In this document: piece after piece, positions 25,537-33,297 of the stretch
Position numbering within the stretch: the stretch's first letter is position 1
Layout: every line of letters begins with the position of its first letter
Source of the DNA: Brevibacillus centrosporus
GTDB lineage: Bacteria; Bacillota; Bacilli; Brevibacillales; Brevibacillaceae
Direction: 5' to 3'
DNA: 64,000 nt
Assembly: GCF_003710815.1 (NCBI RefSeq)
Contig: NZ_RHHP01000032.1
Coordinates: 50,311 to 114,310, forward strand
Notes under the pieces: generated by a model
Databases searched by the model: none
Told to the model about the DNA's origin: nothing
Seen by the model: only the letters and a program-made list of their open reading frames with translations
Position numbers and translations under genes: made by a program

Positions 25537-26174
25537 TACTTGCTGTATTCTTTGGAGGCAACCGCCCGCTCTTTTCGCCGTTTCCATACCTTGTAGCCAT
25601 ACACAGCCACTGCCGCCACGAGGACAAGACCCGCCACACCTGCCGCCATACCTTGCGTCAGCGTACTCAGATGCGCATTGAGGTAAGCGACGTTATTGCC
25701 GGTAATATGGCCAATCACAAACAGAATCAGTGTCCAGACAAGACCTGTCGTATAAGAAAACAGCGCATAGCGGCGAAACGTCATCTTGCCGATCCCCACC
25801 AAGTAAGGAACGACGTGGCGGACCACAGGCAAAAAATAACTGATGCACAGCGCATAGCTCCCGTACCGCTCCAAAAGAGACTGCGCATGTGCTACGTACT
25901 TGTGCATCCCCTTTTTCCGCCCGATCCAGTTTAAAGCTGGAGCGCCTACGGTTCTGCCCAGGACGTAACCGAGCGACAGCCCCGATACAACCCCCAAATA
26001 AGTAGCTACAAAAGCCGGGATGATCTTCAGAACGCCTGTAGAGGTCAACACACCGGCGGATAAAACAATCACTTCATCTGGAATTGGCATTCCCACAATC
26101 CCTAGCCACAACAAAAAGAAGAGGGCAAGATAACCAAACTGACCTACCGAATCCGTCAGCATCTCGACTACCAT
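25536..26174 (-). CDS. DedA family membrane protein
   Basis: SNARE-associated/DedA protein of 212 residues, now regarded as lipid scramblase/flippase-type. Conserved features: LFFLLWLGIVGMPIPDEVIVL with the E/D pair, GLSLGYVLGRTVG, and the arginine-bearing FLPVVRHVVPYLVG with GIGKM. Five or so hydrophobic segments and a basic C-terminal tail. RBS GGAGGAAT. A lipid-acting methyltransferase gene precedes it on the same strand, 22 nt away, so an operon acting on membrane lipids is possible. Confidence 0.9.
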   Translation of the reverse strand: MVVEMLTDSVGQFGYLALFFLLWLGIVGMPIPDEVIVLSAGVLTSTGVLKIIPAFVATYLGVVSGLSLGYVLGRTVGAPALNWIGRKKGMHKYVAHAQSLLERYGSYALCISYFLPVVRHVVPYLVGIGKMTFRRYALFSYTTGLVWTLILFVIGHITGNNVAYLNAHLSTLTQGMAAGVAGLVLVAAVAVYGYKVWKRRKERAVASKEYSK

Positions 26175-26196
26175 TCTCGTGTATTCCTCCTACGAT

Positions 26197-26784
26197 CTAT
26201 CCGATTTCCTTTCGGCACACATATACAAATGCAGGGGGAACATTGAATGGCACCAATTTGACAGATATGTCCGTAAAGACGTCCTTCAACTGTTTTTTCA
26301 TTTGCAGCGAATATTGGAACGCTACAAATACCCCACCTGGCTTCAGGGCAGCATATACCTGCTCCATGATTTGATCACGCAGTGCCTGGGGAAAATTGGC
26401 AAACGGCAAGCCTGAAATGATCCCGTCTGCTTTTCCTAGTCCTGCTTCATTCAAAACACGCACCAGCTCTACGGCATCCTCGTGAAAAAGCGTATCTGGA
26501 AATAGAAGCTCCAGCCGCTTGCGCATGCTCGTTTCCTTTTCAAAAGATACCAGTGTAGCGTCCGTTCGCTTTAGCTCCTCAATCCATTTGGTAAAAATGC
26601 CAGTTCCGGCACCCAGCTCTACGATCGTTTGCGCTTTATCCCAGTCGATTGGCTTCATCATTTGTTTGGCTAGCGCATGCGAACTTGGCGTAATACTTCC
26701 TACTTGACCCGGAGCTTGCAAGAAATTATAGAAGAACATCAGCCGTTCCTTTAAGCTGACCGGTTGATGGCAATGAATCATCAT
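26197..26784 (-). CDS. SAM-dependent methyltransferase, phospholipid N-methyltransferase type
   Basis: Class I methyltransferase, 195 residues from tandem ATGs at 26784 (AAAGGAG upstream). The N-terminal segment FFYNFLQAPGQVGSITPSS is typical of COG3963 phospholipid methyltransferases; motif I is IVELGAGTGIFTKWI and motif IV is ISGLPFANFP. Substrate could be phosphatidylethanolamine or a related lipid; the alternative is an rRNA dimethylase-like enzyme. Followed 22 nt later by dedA. Confidence 0.8.
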   Translation of the reverse strand: MMIHCHQPVSLKERLMFFYNFLQAPGQVGSITPSSHALAKQMMKPIDWDKAQTIVELGAGTGIFTKWIEELKRTDATLVSFEKETSMRKRLELLFPDTLFHEDAVELVRVLNEAGLGKADGIISGLPFANFPQALRDQIMEQVYAALKPGGVFVAFQYSLQMKKQLKDVFTDISVKLVPFNVPPAFVYVCRKEIG

Positions 26785-27033
26785 GGTTTGTCTCGCTCCT
26801 TTTTCTGTATAGAACATCTCGCTTTACATGTCATCATACCCATTTTCCATTTAGAATTACTTATGGAAATACAAAAGATTTTCTTAAGATTCACAGTAAC
26901 GGATTAGAAAGGAATTTTCCTCCGTCTGCAGTCGGAATCGAAAATCACGCTTTTGATGGTTTTGGTTAGCCATATTCCTCGTATACAATAGGATCATAGA
27001 AGTTCGTCAGTGACGACGAGGAGGACTAATTCA

Positions 27034-27342
27034 ATGGATTATAACGGTGTTAAAGCTATCACACATGCGAGTGCGTTTTTTGCTCCCTTCCTGGTGCCAT
27101 TGGTGGTATGGCTGCTCATGCAGGATCGCGATGCCAAAAATATGGCTCTACAGGCTTTGCTGTTTCACGTCTGCATCGGAGTACTGATCAGCATTTCCTG
27201 GGCATTGTCGTTCATTTTGATCGGCATTCCGTTCCTGATCGTATTCGGCCTGATGGGTATCTACTATCCAATCAAAGGCATCATTTACTCCTTAAAGGGA
27301 AGGCCTTTCCACTACCCAGTGATTGGATCGCTGGTACGATAA
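27034..27342 (+). CDS. DUF4870 small membrane protein
   Basis: Protein of 102 residues from the ATG at 27034, which has GAGGAGG 9 nt upstream; a GTG at 27010 is less likely because the RBS lies inside that extension. Two to three hydrophobic segments (HASAFFAPFLVPLVVWLLM, FHVCIGVLISISWALSFI, GIPFLIVFGLMGIYYPI) and the DUF4870 pattern of a charged DRDAKNMALQALLFH loop. Function unknown. A promoter-like TTGGTT-16-TACAAT lies at about 26964-26991. Confidence 0.8.
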   Translation: MDYNGVKAITHASAFFAPFLVPLVVWLLMQDRDAKNMALQALLFHVCIGVLISISWALSFILIGIPFLIVFGLMGIYYPIKGIIYSLKGRPFHYPVIGSLVR

Positions 27343-27429
27343 ATCCTCAGTAAATTTATATGCTTTCCGATAGTATAAAAAAATATAGAAAAATTGAAAT
27401 AGGAAATTAGAACCTTTAGAAAATAAAAT

Positions 27430-27473
27430 AAAAAAAGACGTGCATGGAGGACTTCCTCGGCACGTCTTTTTTC
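27430..27473. terminator. Bidirectional terminator
   Basis: AAAAAAGACGTGC...GCACGTCTTTTTT, perfect 13-bp stem between convergent genes. Confidence 0.9.
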
Positions 27474-27486
27474 GTTTTCCTGGGGC

Positions 27487-28122
27487 TTACTTCGATCCTA
27501 CCGTGAATCGTTCGTTGCGGTGCTGCGGGTTTTCGATTTCATCCAAAACGGCAATCGCATAGTCAGCGTAGCTCACGTAGCTTTGACCGCTAGCATTTAC
27601 CAGCAGATGATCTTTTCCTACTACATAGGAACCTGTGCGAGCCCCTTCCGCGTCGAAGAAGGCAGACGGGCTGATGAACGTCCATTGAATGGAATCCGTC
27701 CCTTGCAGGATGCGCAGGTTCTCTCCCTGATTTTTTGCAGTTGCCAAAAACATTTCAGGGAAATCAGGAGTTTCCAGCACACGAGTTGTTTTGGCCTCGT
27801 CTACAAACAGGCTGCCAGCTCCGCCCACTACCAGCAAACGAGTGTTTGGTGCCCCCTTCATGGCTTCGATCAGCACGTTTCCTGCCTCTACATGCAACTG
27901 TTCTTCTCCGAGCGGCGCACCGAAAGCATTGACGACAACGTCTAATCCTTTCAGATCTTCTGCTTTCAGAGCGAAAACGTCTTTTTCCAATACCGCAACG
28001 TTCTCCTCCTTGATTTTTGCAGCGTCACGTACGATGGCAGTTACTTCATGTCCACGATCCAACGCTTCTTTCATGATCAACTTTCCTGCTTTTCCGCTTG
28101 CTCCAATAATGGCGATTTTCAT
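27487..28122 (-). CDS. NAD(P)-binding oxidoreductase (NmrA/YwnB-like)
   Basis: Rossmann protein of 211 residues. N-terminal GASGKAGKLI dinucleotide motif, then the NAFGAP and VVGGAGSLFV segments typical of the atypical SDR / NmrA-like group (YwnB, flavin-reductase-like). ATG at 28122 with GGAGGG. Its promoter carries two near-identical palindromes (28180-28202 and 28237-28259), so it is probably repressed by a winged-helix regulator and induced by a stress compound. Substrate unknown. Confidence 0.85.
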   Translation of the reverse strand: MKIAIIGASGKAGKLIMKEALDRGHEVTAIVRDAAKIKEENVAVLEKDVFALKAEDLKGLDVVVNAFGAPLGEEQLHVEAGNVLIEAMKGAPNTRLLVVGGAGSLFVDEAKTTRVLETPDFPEMFLATAKNQGENLRILQGTDSIQWTFISPSAFFDAEGARTGSYVVGKDHLLVNASGQSYVSYADYAIAVLDEIENPQHRNERFTVGSK

Positions 28123-28179
28123 GATCAATTCCCTCCGATAATGTTTAGGATTTGTTTTAAAAAGGTATCGTTTTTTATT

Positions 28180-28202
28180 GTTGTAACCACATTAGTTACA
28201 TC
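28180..28202. promoter_or_regulatory. Operator palindrome 1
   Basis: GTTGTAAC-N7-GTTACATC, about 40-60 nt downstream of the predicted transcription start of the oxidoreductase gene. Confidence 0.65.
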
Positions 28203-28236
28203 TACTCCAAAAAAGAAAGAGGTTTGACCACCTCTC

Positions 28237-28259
28237 GTTGTAATCATTTTAGTTACAAC
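28237..28259. promoter_or_regulatory. Operator palindrome 2 overlapping the -10
   Basis: GTTGTAAT-N7-GTTACAAC. Its centre coincides with the -10 hexamer of the oxidoreductase promoter. Confidence 0.7.
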
Positions 28260-28274
28260 AAATAAAAATGTCAA
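28246..28274 (-). promoter_or_regulatory. sigma-A promoter of the oxidoreductase gene
   Basis: TTGACA (28274-28269), 17 nt, TAAAAT (28251-28246) on the minus strand. Confidence 0.8.
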
Positions 28275-28284
28275 GCTGTATTAG

Positions 28285-28377
28285 ATCGCTACTGTCGCTC
28301 TATTCCTGGCATCCGAGGACTCCAAATTCGTCAATGGCGTTGTCATCGCGGCAGATGCCGGCTGGTCAGCCTACTAA
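28285..28377 (+). pseudogene. C-terminal remnant of a short-chain dehydrogenase
   Basis: An open stretch of 30 codons ending in TAA, preceded by an in-frame TAG at 28282. It reads ATVALFLASEDSKFVNG then VVIAADAGWSAY. This is the C-terminal signature of classical SDR proteins (FLAS-x-xSxFVxG...DAGW/DGG). No start codon, RBS or Rossmann part is present, so it is a fragment left by deletion or recombination. A terminator follows. Confidence 0.75.
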
Positions 28378-28390
28378 GAGTTGAACAACA

Positions 28391-28441
28391 AAACCCCACA
28401 GAGATTGGTGTGCCTGGTGCATCCGTCTCTGTGGGGTTTCT
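28391..28441. terminator. Terminator behind the SDR remnant and the rhodanese gene
   Basis: AAACCCCACAGAGA...TCTCTGTGGGGTTT, perfect 14-bp stem; usable in both directions. Confidence 0.8.
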
Positions 28442-28445
28442 CGTT

Positions 28446-28835
28446 CTATTTTTTCTTTTTTGCTCCTTGCCATGTCGAAATGCCGCCTCGCAAGTGAGCC
28501 ATTTTGCTAAAACCGTGCTTGCTCAAGATTCTTGCGGCTTGCTTGCTGCGCATGCCGCTTCGGCAGTAGAGCAGAATATCATTTTTGCTGGATATTTCCT
28601 TGACGCGCTTGTTCAACTGGGACAGAGGAATATTCACAGCAGTCGGAATGAACCCGCTTTTATACTCGTGCGGCTCTCTCACGTCAATCAAAAGAACTCC
28701 ACTCTTCTGCTGGACCCGCTCTTTAAACTGCTCTGCTGATAAGTTTTCCAGCCCCTTCACAGCCCTGAACTTTGAGATTAAATACCAGGTTGTAAACGCA
28801 TAGGCAATGATCAAGACAATCGTCGACCAAACCAT
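28446..28835 (-). CDS. Membrane-anchored rhodanese-like protein
   Basis: Protein of 129 residues: one N-terminal membrane helix (TIVLIIAYAFTTWYLIS) and a rhodanese domain with LIDVREPHEYKSGF and active cysteine C91 in YCRSGMRS. Sulfurtransferase on the inner face of the membrane is inferred. It is last in the cstR transcription unit (23 nt after cstR). RBS GGAGGTG. Confidence 0.9.
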   Translation of the reverse strand: MVWSTIVLIIAYAFTTWYLISKFRAVKGLENLSAEQFKERVQQKSGVLLIDVREPHEYKSGFIPTAVNIPLSQLNKRVKEISSKNDILLYCRSGMRSKQAARILSKHGFSKMAHLRGGISTWQGAKKKK

Positions 28836-28858
28836 ACAAGCACCTCCTCCGTATGTCC

Positions 28859-29125
28859 TTAGCGGCTTTTCACCAGCAGCTCGACAGCTTCCTTCACCAT
28901 TTTCCCCGTGTCCCCTCCTGCCGCCTGTTCTTCCAACAGACAGCGCTGGAGATTTTCCGCCACGATCTGGGCAATGGCGCGGTCAGATGCATTCCGCACG
29001 GCAGACAGCTGCGCGACAACGTCCTTGCAGTTTTTCTGCTCGTCCATCATTTTCAGTACGCCGCGAACCTGTCCCTCGATTCTTCGCAGGCGACGCTTGA
29101 TATCTTCACCGTAGTTGTAGTCCAT
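28859..29125 (-). CDS. cstR: CsoR-family persulfide sensor, CstR type
   Basis: All-helical repressor of 88 residues. Cysteines C33 and C62 occupy the first and third positions of the CsoR C-H-C metal triad, but the histidine position (58) is Asn. Loss of that His with both Cys kept is the CstR pattern, a sensor that forms a di- or trisulfide bridge with reactive sulfur species. The neighbouring rhodaneses, TusA, DsrE and persulfide dioxygenase support this. Operators of GGGGTA-type lie at 29699-29716 and 33298-33313. RBS GGGAGG. Confidence 0.88.
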   Translation of the reverse strand: MDYNYGEDIKRRLRRIEGQVRGVLKMMDEQKNCKDVVAQLSAVRNASDRAIAQIVAENLQRCLLEEQAAGGDTGKMVKEAVELLVKSR

Positions 29126-29187
29126 TTTGAGAAACCTCCCGTTTCAGACAATACGTAGACAGGTATATTATACGAGAAAGGCGACCG

Positions 29188-29670
29188 TTAAATAAACAGA
29201 TTTACCTTTGCTTGTGTGGCATCGCCCAGGTAAGCCGCTACCCCCGCGTATTCCATTCCGTCCAGCAATTCTTCCTGCTTTAAGCCCAACAGATCCATCG
29301 TCATCGTGCAGGCAACCAGCTTCACTCCCTGCTCCTGCGCAAGCTCAATCAGCTGTGGCAATGTCAAGGCGTTGTGCTTTTTCATGACGTGCTTGATCAT
29401 TTCTGGTCCCATGCCCATCATGTTCATCTTGGACAAGCCGAGCTTTTTCGCTCCGCGTGGCATCATCCAGCCAAATGCTTTCTCGAGAAACCCTTTGTTC
29501 ACCTTGACGATCTCGTCCTTACGCATAGTGTTCAAGCCCCAAAAGGTAAAAAAGATCGTGACGTCGTGGTCATAGGCAGCCGCTCCGTTTGCAATAATGA
29601 AGGCAGCAATCGCTTTATCTAAATCCCCGCTAAACAGGACAATCGTCGTTTTTTCTTTTTGGTTTTCCAT
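29188..29670 (-). CDS. DsrE/DsrF/DrsH-like family protein
   Basis: Protein of 160 residues. FSGDLDKAIAAFIIANGAA at the start and KLVACTMTMDLLGL with the sulfur-carrying cysteine (about residue 122) are typical of the DsrE-like proteins found next to TusA and rhodanese genes, which relay persulfide sulfur. RBS GGGAGGG. It has a promoter overlapped by a CstR-like operator and sits 62 nt before cstR, so the regulator is probably co-transcribed with its target. Confidence 0.88.
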   Translation of the reverse strand: MENQKEKTTIVLFSGDLDKAIAAFIIANGAAAYDHDVTIFFTFWGLNTMRKDEIVKVNKGFLEKAFGWMMPRGAKKLGLSKMNMMGMGPEMIKHVMKKHNALTLPQLIELAQEQGVKLVACTMTMDLLGLKQEELLDGMEYAGVAAYLGDATQAKVNLFI

Positions 29671-29698
29671 GAAAAGACCCTCCCTTAGACTTTATACC

Positions 29699-29743
29699 AT
29701 TACCCCTATAGGTAATTTACACGTGATGGAGAGCTTTTGTAAA
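29699..29743 (-). promoter_or_regulatory. Promoter and CstR-like operator of dsrE-cstR
   Basis: Promoter TTTACA (29743-29738), 18 nt, TAAATT (29719-29714). The palindrome ATTACC-CCTATA-GGTAAT (29699-29716) overlaps the -10. Same core (TACCCCTA) as the operator at 33298. Confidence 0.75.
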
Positions 29744-29764
29744 CGGAAATTTGCAGATTCCCGC

Positions 29765-30556
29765 CTACAGAAGAATTTCACTCCAAATTTTGATTGCTGT
29801 GGCGGCTATCAGGATCAGTAGTCCGTATCGCAACAGATTAATGTTTATCTTGGCACTAACCCTGCTCCCCAGCGGCGCCCCGATGACACTCCCGATCACC
29901 GTAAACAGAACGGGCCATACCGGAATATGCCCCGTCGTCAGCTTCCCTAGCACACCACCAATTGCAGAAATGAATACGATAGCGAGTGAAGACGCAATGG
30001 TTACTCTGGTAGGGATCTTCAGAACGGTGAGCATGATGGGAATGAGTACAAAAGCTCCGCCTGCCCCTACAATACCTGAAACGATGCCCACCACGAATGC
30101 AGACGGAATCGCGATGCCCCGGTTATAGGAAATCTCCTGTGCAGCCTCTTCGCTTCCCTTGTTCTTGATCAGCATGAGGATGACTGCCACTACAGCCAGG
30201 ATTCCGTAAACGAAATTAATGCTCTCGCCTGACAAATACCGTGAGACAAAAGCGCCAATCAGACTCCCGAAGAGAATGCTGATCCCCATGTCCTTGACCA
30301 GCCCTTTGTGAATCAGCGGCGAGCCCTTTCCGTTTCTTTTGCGGAAAGCCAGCACTCCTGACAGCGAGGCAAAGAACACCTGGAACATGGAAATCGAAGA
30401 GACCTCCTGCGCCGTGAAGTGAGCCACTCCCAGCCAATCGGGGACGAAGAGCAGCAGCGGGTAATTGATGATCGCCCCGCCGATGCCAAGCAGCCCGGAG
30501 AAGAAGGAGCCGATCAGCCCCAGTATCAGCATGAGTACAAACAATAGAACTTCCAT
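29765..30556 (-). CDS. TauE/SafE family sulfite/sulfur-anion exporter
   Basis: Eight-helix membrane protein, 263 residues from the ATG at 30556 (GGGAGGACGT before it). N-terminal GLIGSFFSGLLGIGGAIINYP and internal GIVSGIVGAGGAFVLIPIML are the duplicated TauE/SafE motif. Probably exports sulfite or a related anion produced by persulfide oxidation. It ends 95 nt before dsrE and has no clear CstR operator of its own. Confidence 0.88.
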   Translation of the reverse strand: MEVLLFVLMLILGLIGSFFSGLLGIGGAIINYPLLLFVPDWLGVAHFTAQEVSSISMFQVFFASLSGVLAFRKRNGKGSPLIHKGLVKDMGISILFGSLIGAFVSRYLSGESINFVYGILAVVAVILMLIKNKGSEEAAQEISYNRGIAIPSAFVVGIVSGIVGAGGAFVLIPIMLTVLKIPTRVTIASSLAIVFISAIGGVLGKLTTGHIPVWPVLFTVIGSVIGAPLGSRVSAKININLLRYGLLILIAATAIKIWSEILL

Positions 30557-30670
30557 ACGTCCTCCCTTCATTCTCAAAGATGGCTTGAGAATGTGCTTTC
30601 TGCCTTTTCAAATGAAGGATTATCAGGTAAAATCAATTCCAAGTAATTTAATGCGAATAGGGTGATATAA

Positions 30671-30841
30671 ATGATTCGATATTTGAAATCGATCTTTCAA
30701 CACCGTTGCCCCACCTGCCAAGAACGATTGCATTCTCATATAGATGGATTACGCTGTGAAAAAACATGTCCAAATGGCCATTACAAAGAGGAAACCTACG
30801 CCCATTTAGGTGTACGCATCATTTATGAGGATGGGAAATAA
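30671..30841 (+). CDS. Small zinc-ribbon protein (56 aa)
   Basis: Unrecognised 56-residue protein, opposite in orientation to the sulfur genes around it. CPTC near residue 13 and CEKTC near residue 32 look like a zinc ribbon, with a following GHYKEETY. A GGTG site precedes the ATG. A hairpin terminator follows. Expressed status is unproven; the cysteine pairs and tidy terminator argue for a real gene. Confidence 0.6.
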   Translation: MIRYLKSIFQHRCPTCQERLHSHIDGLRCEKTCPNGHYKEETYAHLGVRIIYEDGK

Positions 30842-30842
30842 G

Positions 30843-30873
30843 CGAACACGACGCATCGTGCTCGCCTTTTTTC
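30843..30873. terminator. Bidirectional terminator
   Basis: GCGAACACGA-CGCA-TCGTGCTCGC then TTTTTT, between the convergent small zinc-ribbon gene and tusA. Confidence 0.8.
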
Positions 30874-30876
30874 TGT

Positions 30877-31101
30877 TTAAGACTTTCTCACGAGAAATTT
30901 GTATACGCCGTTTTCTTCTTCGTGGGAGATCAATTCATTCTTGGTCTGCTTCACCCACGCAGAAAAGTCGTTGAGCGAGCCTTTGTCCGTCGAGAGAACC
31001 TCCATCGTTTGACCAGACTGCAAGCTGTCCAAAGCCTTCTTCGCTTTCACGATCGGCATTGGGCAAGCCATTCCCTTTGTATCTACTATAATATCAGCCA
31101 T
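30877..31101 (-). CDS. TusA-like sulfurtransferase
   Basis: Sulfur-carrier protein of 74 residues with the CPMPIVK motif (C13 carries the persulfide). Last gene of the CstR-controlled unit. It resembles the N-terminal half of the TusA-rhodanese fusion two genes upstream. RBS AGGAGG. Confidence 0.92.
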   Translation of the reverse strand: MADIIVDTKGMACPMPIVKAKKALDSLQSGQTMEVLSTDKGSLNDFSAWVKQTKNELISHEEENGVYKFLVRKS

Positions 31102-31146
31102 TCTGTATTCCTCCTCTTTATTTTTGACCCTTTTTCTGTGTTGTTT

Positions 31147-32298
31147 TTATTTATCGTGAACGGCACAGCGATTCGGTCCAATCTCCATTTCTCGCTGCTC
31201 ATCCTCACTCGGCTTTCTTTTTCCCATGTTGGTTTGTCGAATCTCTTGATACGCATTCGGCTGCGGCGGCAGATTTTCTGTCACTGTTTTGCGGAATACC
31301 TCTTCGTCCTCCATTTGCAGACCAGGATTATTTGCAAACAGGTCACCCAAGCGTGCAGATACCACGCCCCTCTCACCCAGCTCTGTATATTGGCCGAAGT
31401 GAGCGGGAAGAACCAACAGATGATCCGACAGCTCCCTATATCGATTATACAAAGTATTCCGCAGGTCTCCCACCCAGTCTTCGGCAAGACCTGCCAAGTC
31501 AGGACGCCCGATCGAAGCGACAAACAGGATGTCTCCAGTCAGGAAATACGCCTCATCAATGATAAACGATGTACTCCCGATGGTATGTCCTGGAGAATAA
31601 ATCGGCTGAATGGCGATTTTGGCGTTTCCCACCTGGATGTCGCGTCCTTCCTCCAGCTTTTCGTAGGCAAACGTCACCTCTGCCGCATCCTTCTCAGGGA
31701 GCCAATAGGTCGCTCCCACCTGCTCTGCCAGCCTTTTCCCACCTGAGATGTGGTCTGCGTGCAGATGCGTATCGATGGTGTGCGTAATTTTCACCTGCAG
31801 CTGTTTGGCAAATTCCGTATACGCCTCTGTCATGCGCAGTGTGTCAATTACAGCGGCCTCACCGTTTGAAACGACCATATAGGACAGACAGCCTTTTCCG
31901 ATCCGGACAAACTGGTACAGCTCTCCCCCAGCGCGTAGGTCACCGACTTTTACCGGCTCCAGATGCTCGCTCCATGCTTTCATGCCGCCCTGCAAATAAT
32001 AGACATCCGTTCTGCCTGCCTCAACCAGCTGCTCGGCTACAAAGATGGACGATCCCTCCTTCGCACAGACGACCAACACCTTTTGTCCCTCAGGAATTTG
32101 ATCTAGAGCCGCTTCTACACCATCGATCAGATCAAAGTAAGGGATGTTCAGCGTATGGATGTTGTGTCCTTCGATTTTCCAATCGAGATAATCGCTCTCG
32201 TTGCGTACGTCCAGAATAAACAACGGCTGTTTGTCGAAAAGAATATGCGTCAGTTCATGCGGAGTCATCCGTTGCAAAGCTGCCGTTTGTGTAATCAT
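31147..32298 (-). CDS. Rhodanese-metallo-beta-lactamase fusion (persulfide dioxygenase-like)
   Basis: Two-domain protein of 383 residues. Rhodanese domain at about 10-115 with active cysteine C78 (VVCAKEGS), then an ETHE1/CstB-type MBL domain with THLHADH (H178, H180, D182, H183), PGHT, and LTGDILF. Persulfide dioxygenases oxidise glutathione or bacillithiol persulfide to sulfite. In S. aureus CstB the MBL comes first and rhodanese last; here the order is reversed. RBS GGGGG. Acts with the TauE-type exporter. Confidence 0.9.
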   Translation of the reverse strand: MITQTAALQRMTPHELTHILFDKQPLFILDVRNESDYLDWKIEGHNIHTLNIPYFDLIDGVEAALDQIPEGQKVLVVCAKEGSSIFVAEQLVEAGRTDVYYLQGGMKAWSEHLEPVKVGDLRAGGELYQFVRIGKGCLSYMVVSNGEAAVIDTLRMTEAYTEFAKQLQVKITHTIDTHLHADHISGGKRLAEQVGATYWLPEKDAAEVTFAYEKLEEGRDIQVGNAKIAIQPIYSPGHTIGSTSFIIDEAYFLTGDILFVASIGRPDLAGLAEDWVGDLRNTLYNRYRELSDHLLVLPAHFGQYTELGERGVVSARLGDLFANNPGLQMEDEEVFRKTVTENLPPQPNAYQEIRQTNMGKRKPSEDEQREMEIGPNRCAVHDK

Positions 32299-32332
32299 CT
32301 TTTATTTCCCCCTTCATGGTTCTTGAGTTGAA

Positions 32333-32914
32333 TTATTGTTTTTCCGTCGGACCAGTCCAACCTGACATGCCGGGAACGACGTTTTTTACCTGTGGGAAGC
32401 CTTTTTCAGCGAGTAGCTGGCACGCCATGTCGCTACGATTACCAGAACGGCAGATGACGAGTATCTCGTCACCTGGATTTAGTTGATCTAGATTCTTTTC
32501 CAATACCCCTAGCGGTATCGAAAGTGCTCCAGGAATACGTTGAAAGAGATATTCTGCTGGTTCGCGAACGTCCAGCACGACGATCGGCTCTTTCTTTTGC
32601 AGCTTAACCGCCAACTCTTCGTTGGTAATGGTGTTCGGATATTTCGTTTCCAGCTTGGTTTCATTGGCAGTCGCTTTGCGCAGAAAATGCTTGAGCACAT
32701 CGCCCTCATGAATCGTTCCTAAATACTGATGACCCGTATTTTTTGCCCAGCCTTGCAGATCGGCAAGCGAGCCTTTATCAGTCGCTTGGACCTCAATCAC
32801 TTGTCCGGGCTGCAGCTGGTCAATGGCCTTCTTTGTCCGTACGATCGGCATCGGACATGCCAGTCCTTTGCAATCCAATACTTGATCGACAGCAATTGTT
32901 GATTGATTCGTCAT
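32333..32914 (-). CDS. TusA-rhodanese fusion protein
   Basis: Protein of 193 residues from the ATG at 32914 (GGGGGAG upstream); the reading frame is open 58 codons further, but that part overlaps the upstream rhodanese gene and has no family features. TusA-like half with CPMPIVRTKK (C20), rhodanese half with VVLDVREPAEYLF and C155 in ICRSGNRS. A fused sulfur carrier and transferase, similar to CstA of S. aureus in combining TusA with sulfurtransferase functions, though CstA has additional domains. 22 nt after the first rhodanese. Confidence 0.9.
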   Translation of the reverse strand: MTNQSTIAVDQVLDCKGLACPMPIVRTKKAIDQLQPGQVIEVQATDKGSLADLQGWAKNTGHQYLGTIHEGDVLKHFLRKATANETKLETKYPNTITNEELAVKLQKKEPIVVLDVREPAEYLFQRIPGALSIPLGVLEKNLDQLNPGDEILVICRSGNRSDMACQLLAEKGFPQVKNVVPGMSGWTGPTEKQ

Positions 32915-32936
32915 TTCAAAGCTCCCCCTCGTATTT

Positions 32937-33251
32937 TTATCGCTCCCGTTTTCCTGTCCATGCCAGCATGCCGCCGACCATGTTGTACATTTTGGAATAC
33001 CCGAGCTGTGCCATGTACTCACATGCTTTGCCACTCCGGTTTCCACTTCGACAAATAAAAATGACTTCCCGATTGTGATCGATTTCATTTGTGCGAGCAG
33101 GCAGCTCTGACAGCGGGATCAGCTTGGCGCCTGGTATATGATCATCCTCATATTCATCCGGATTGCGCACATCGATTAGCTGTATTTCTGGATCATGGGA
33201 CAATCTTTGTTCTACCTGCTCCGTCGTTACTTCTTGCCATCCTTTGTTCAT
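32937..33251 (-). CDS. Single-domain rhodanese
   Basis: Cytosolic sulfurtransferase of 104 residues: IDVRNPDEYEDDHIPGA and active C67 in ICRSGNRSGKAC. First gene of the operon rhodanese / TusA-rhodanese / rhodanese-MBL / TusA, whose promoter carries a CstR-like operator. RBS AGGGAGG. Confidence 0.93.
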   Translation of the reverse strand: MNKGWQEVTTEQVEQRLSHDPEIQLIDVRNPDEYEDDHIPGAKLIPLSELPARTNEIDHNREVIFICRSGNRSGKACEYMAQLGYSKMYNMVGGMLAWTGKRER

Positions 33252-33297
33252 GAAGAGTGCCTCCCTATCGGTGAATTGTAATTTTAGCTTAATACCA

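Noticed and set aside
32915..33088. N-terminal extension of the TusA-rhodanese protein
   Set aside because: It overlaps the upstream rhodanese gene, has no TusA features, and a well-spaced RBS precedes the internal ATG at 32914.
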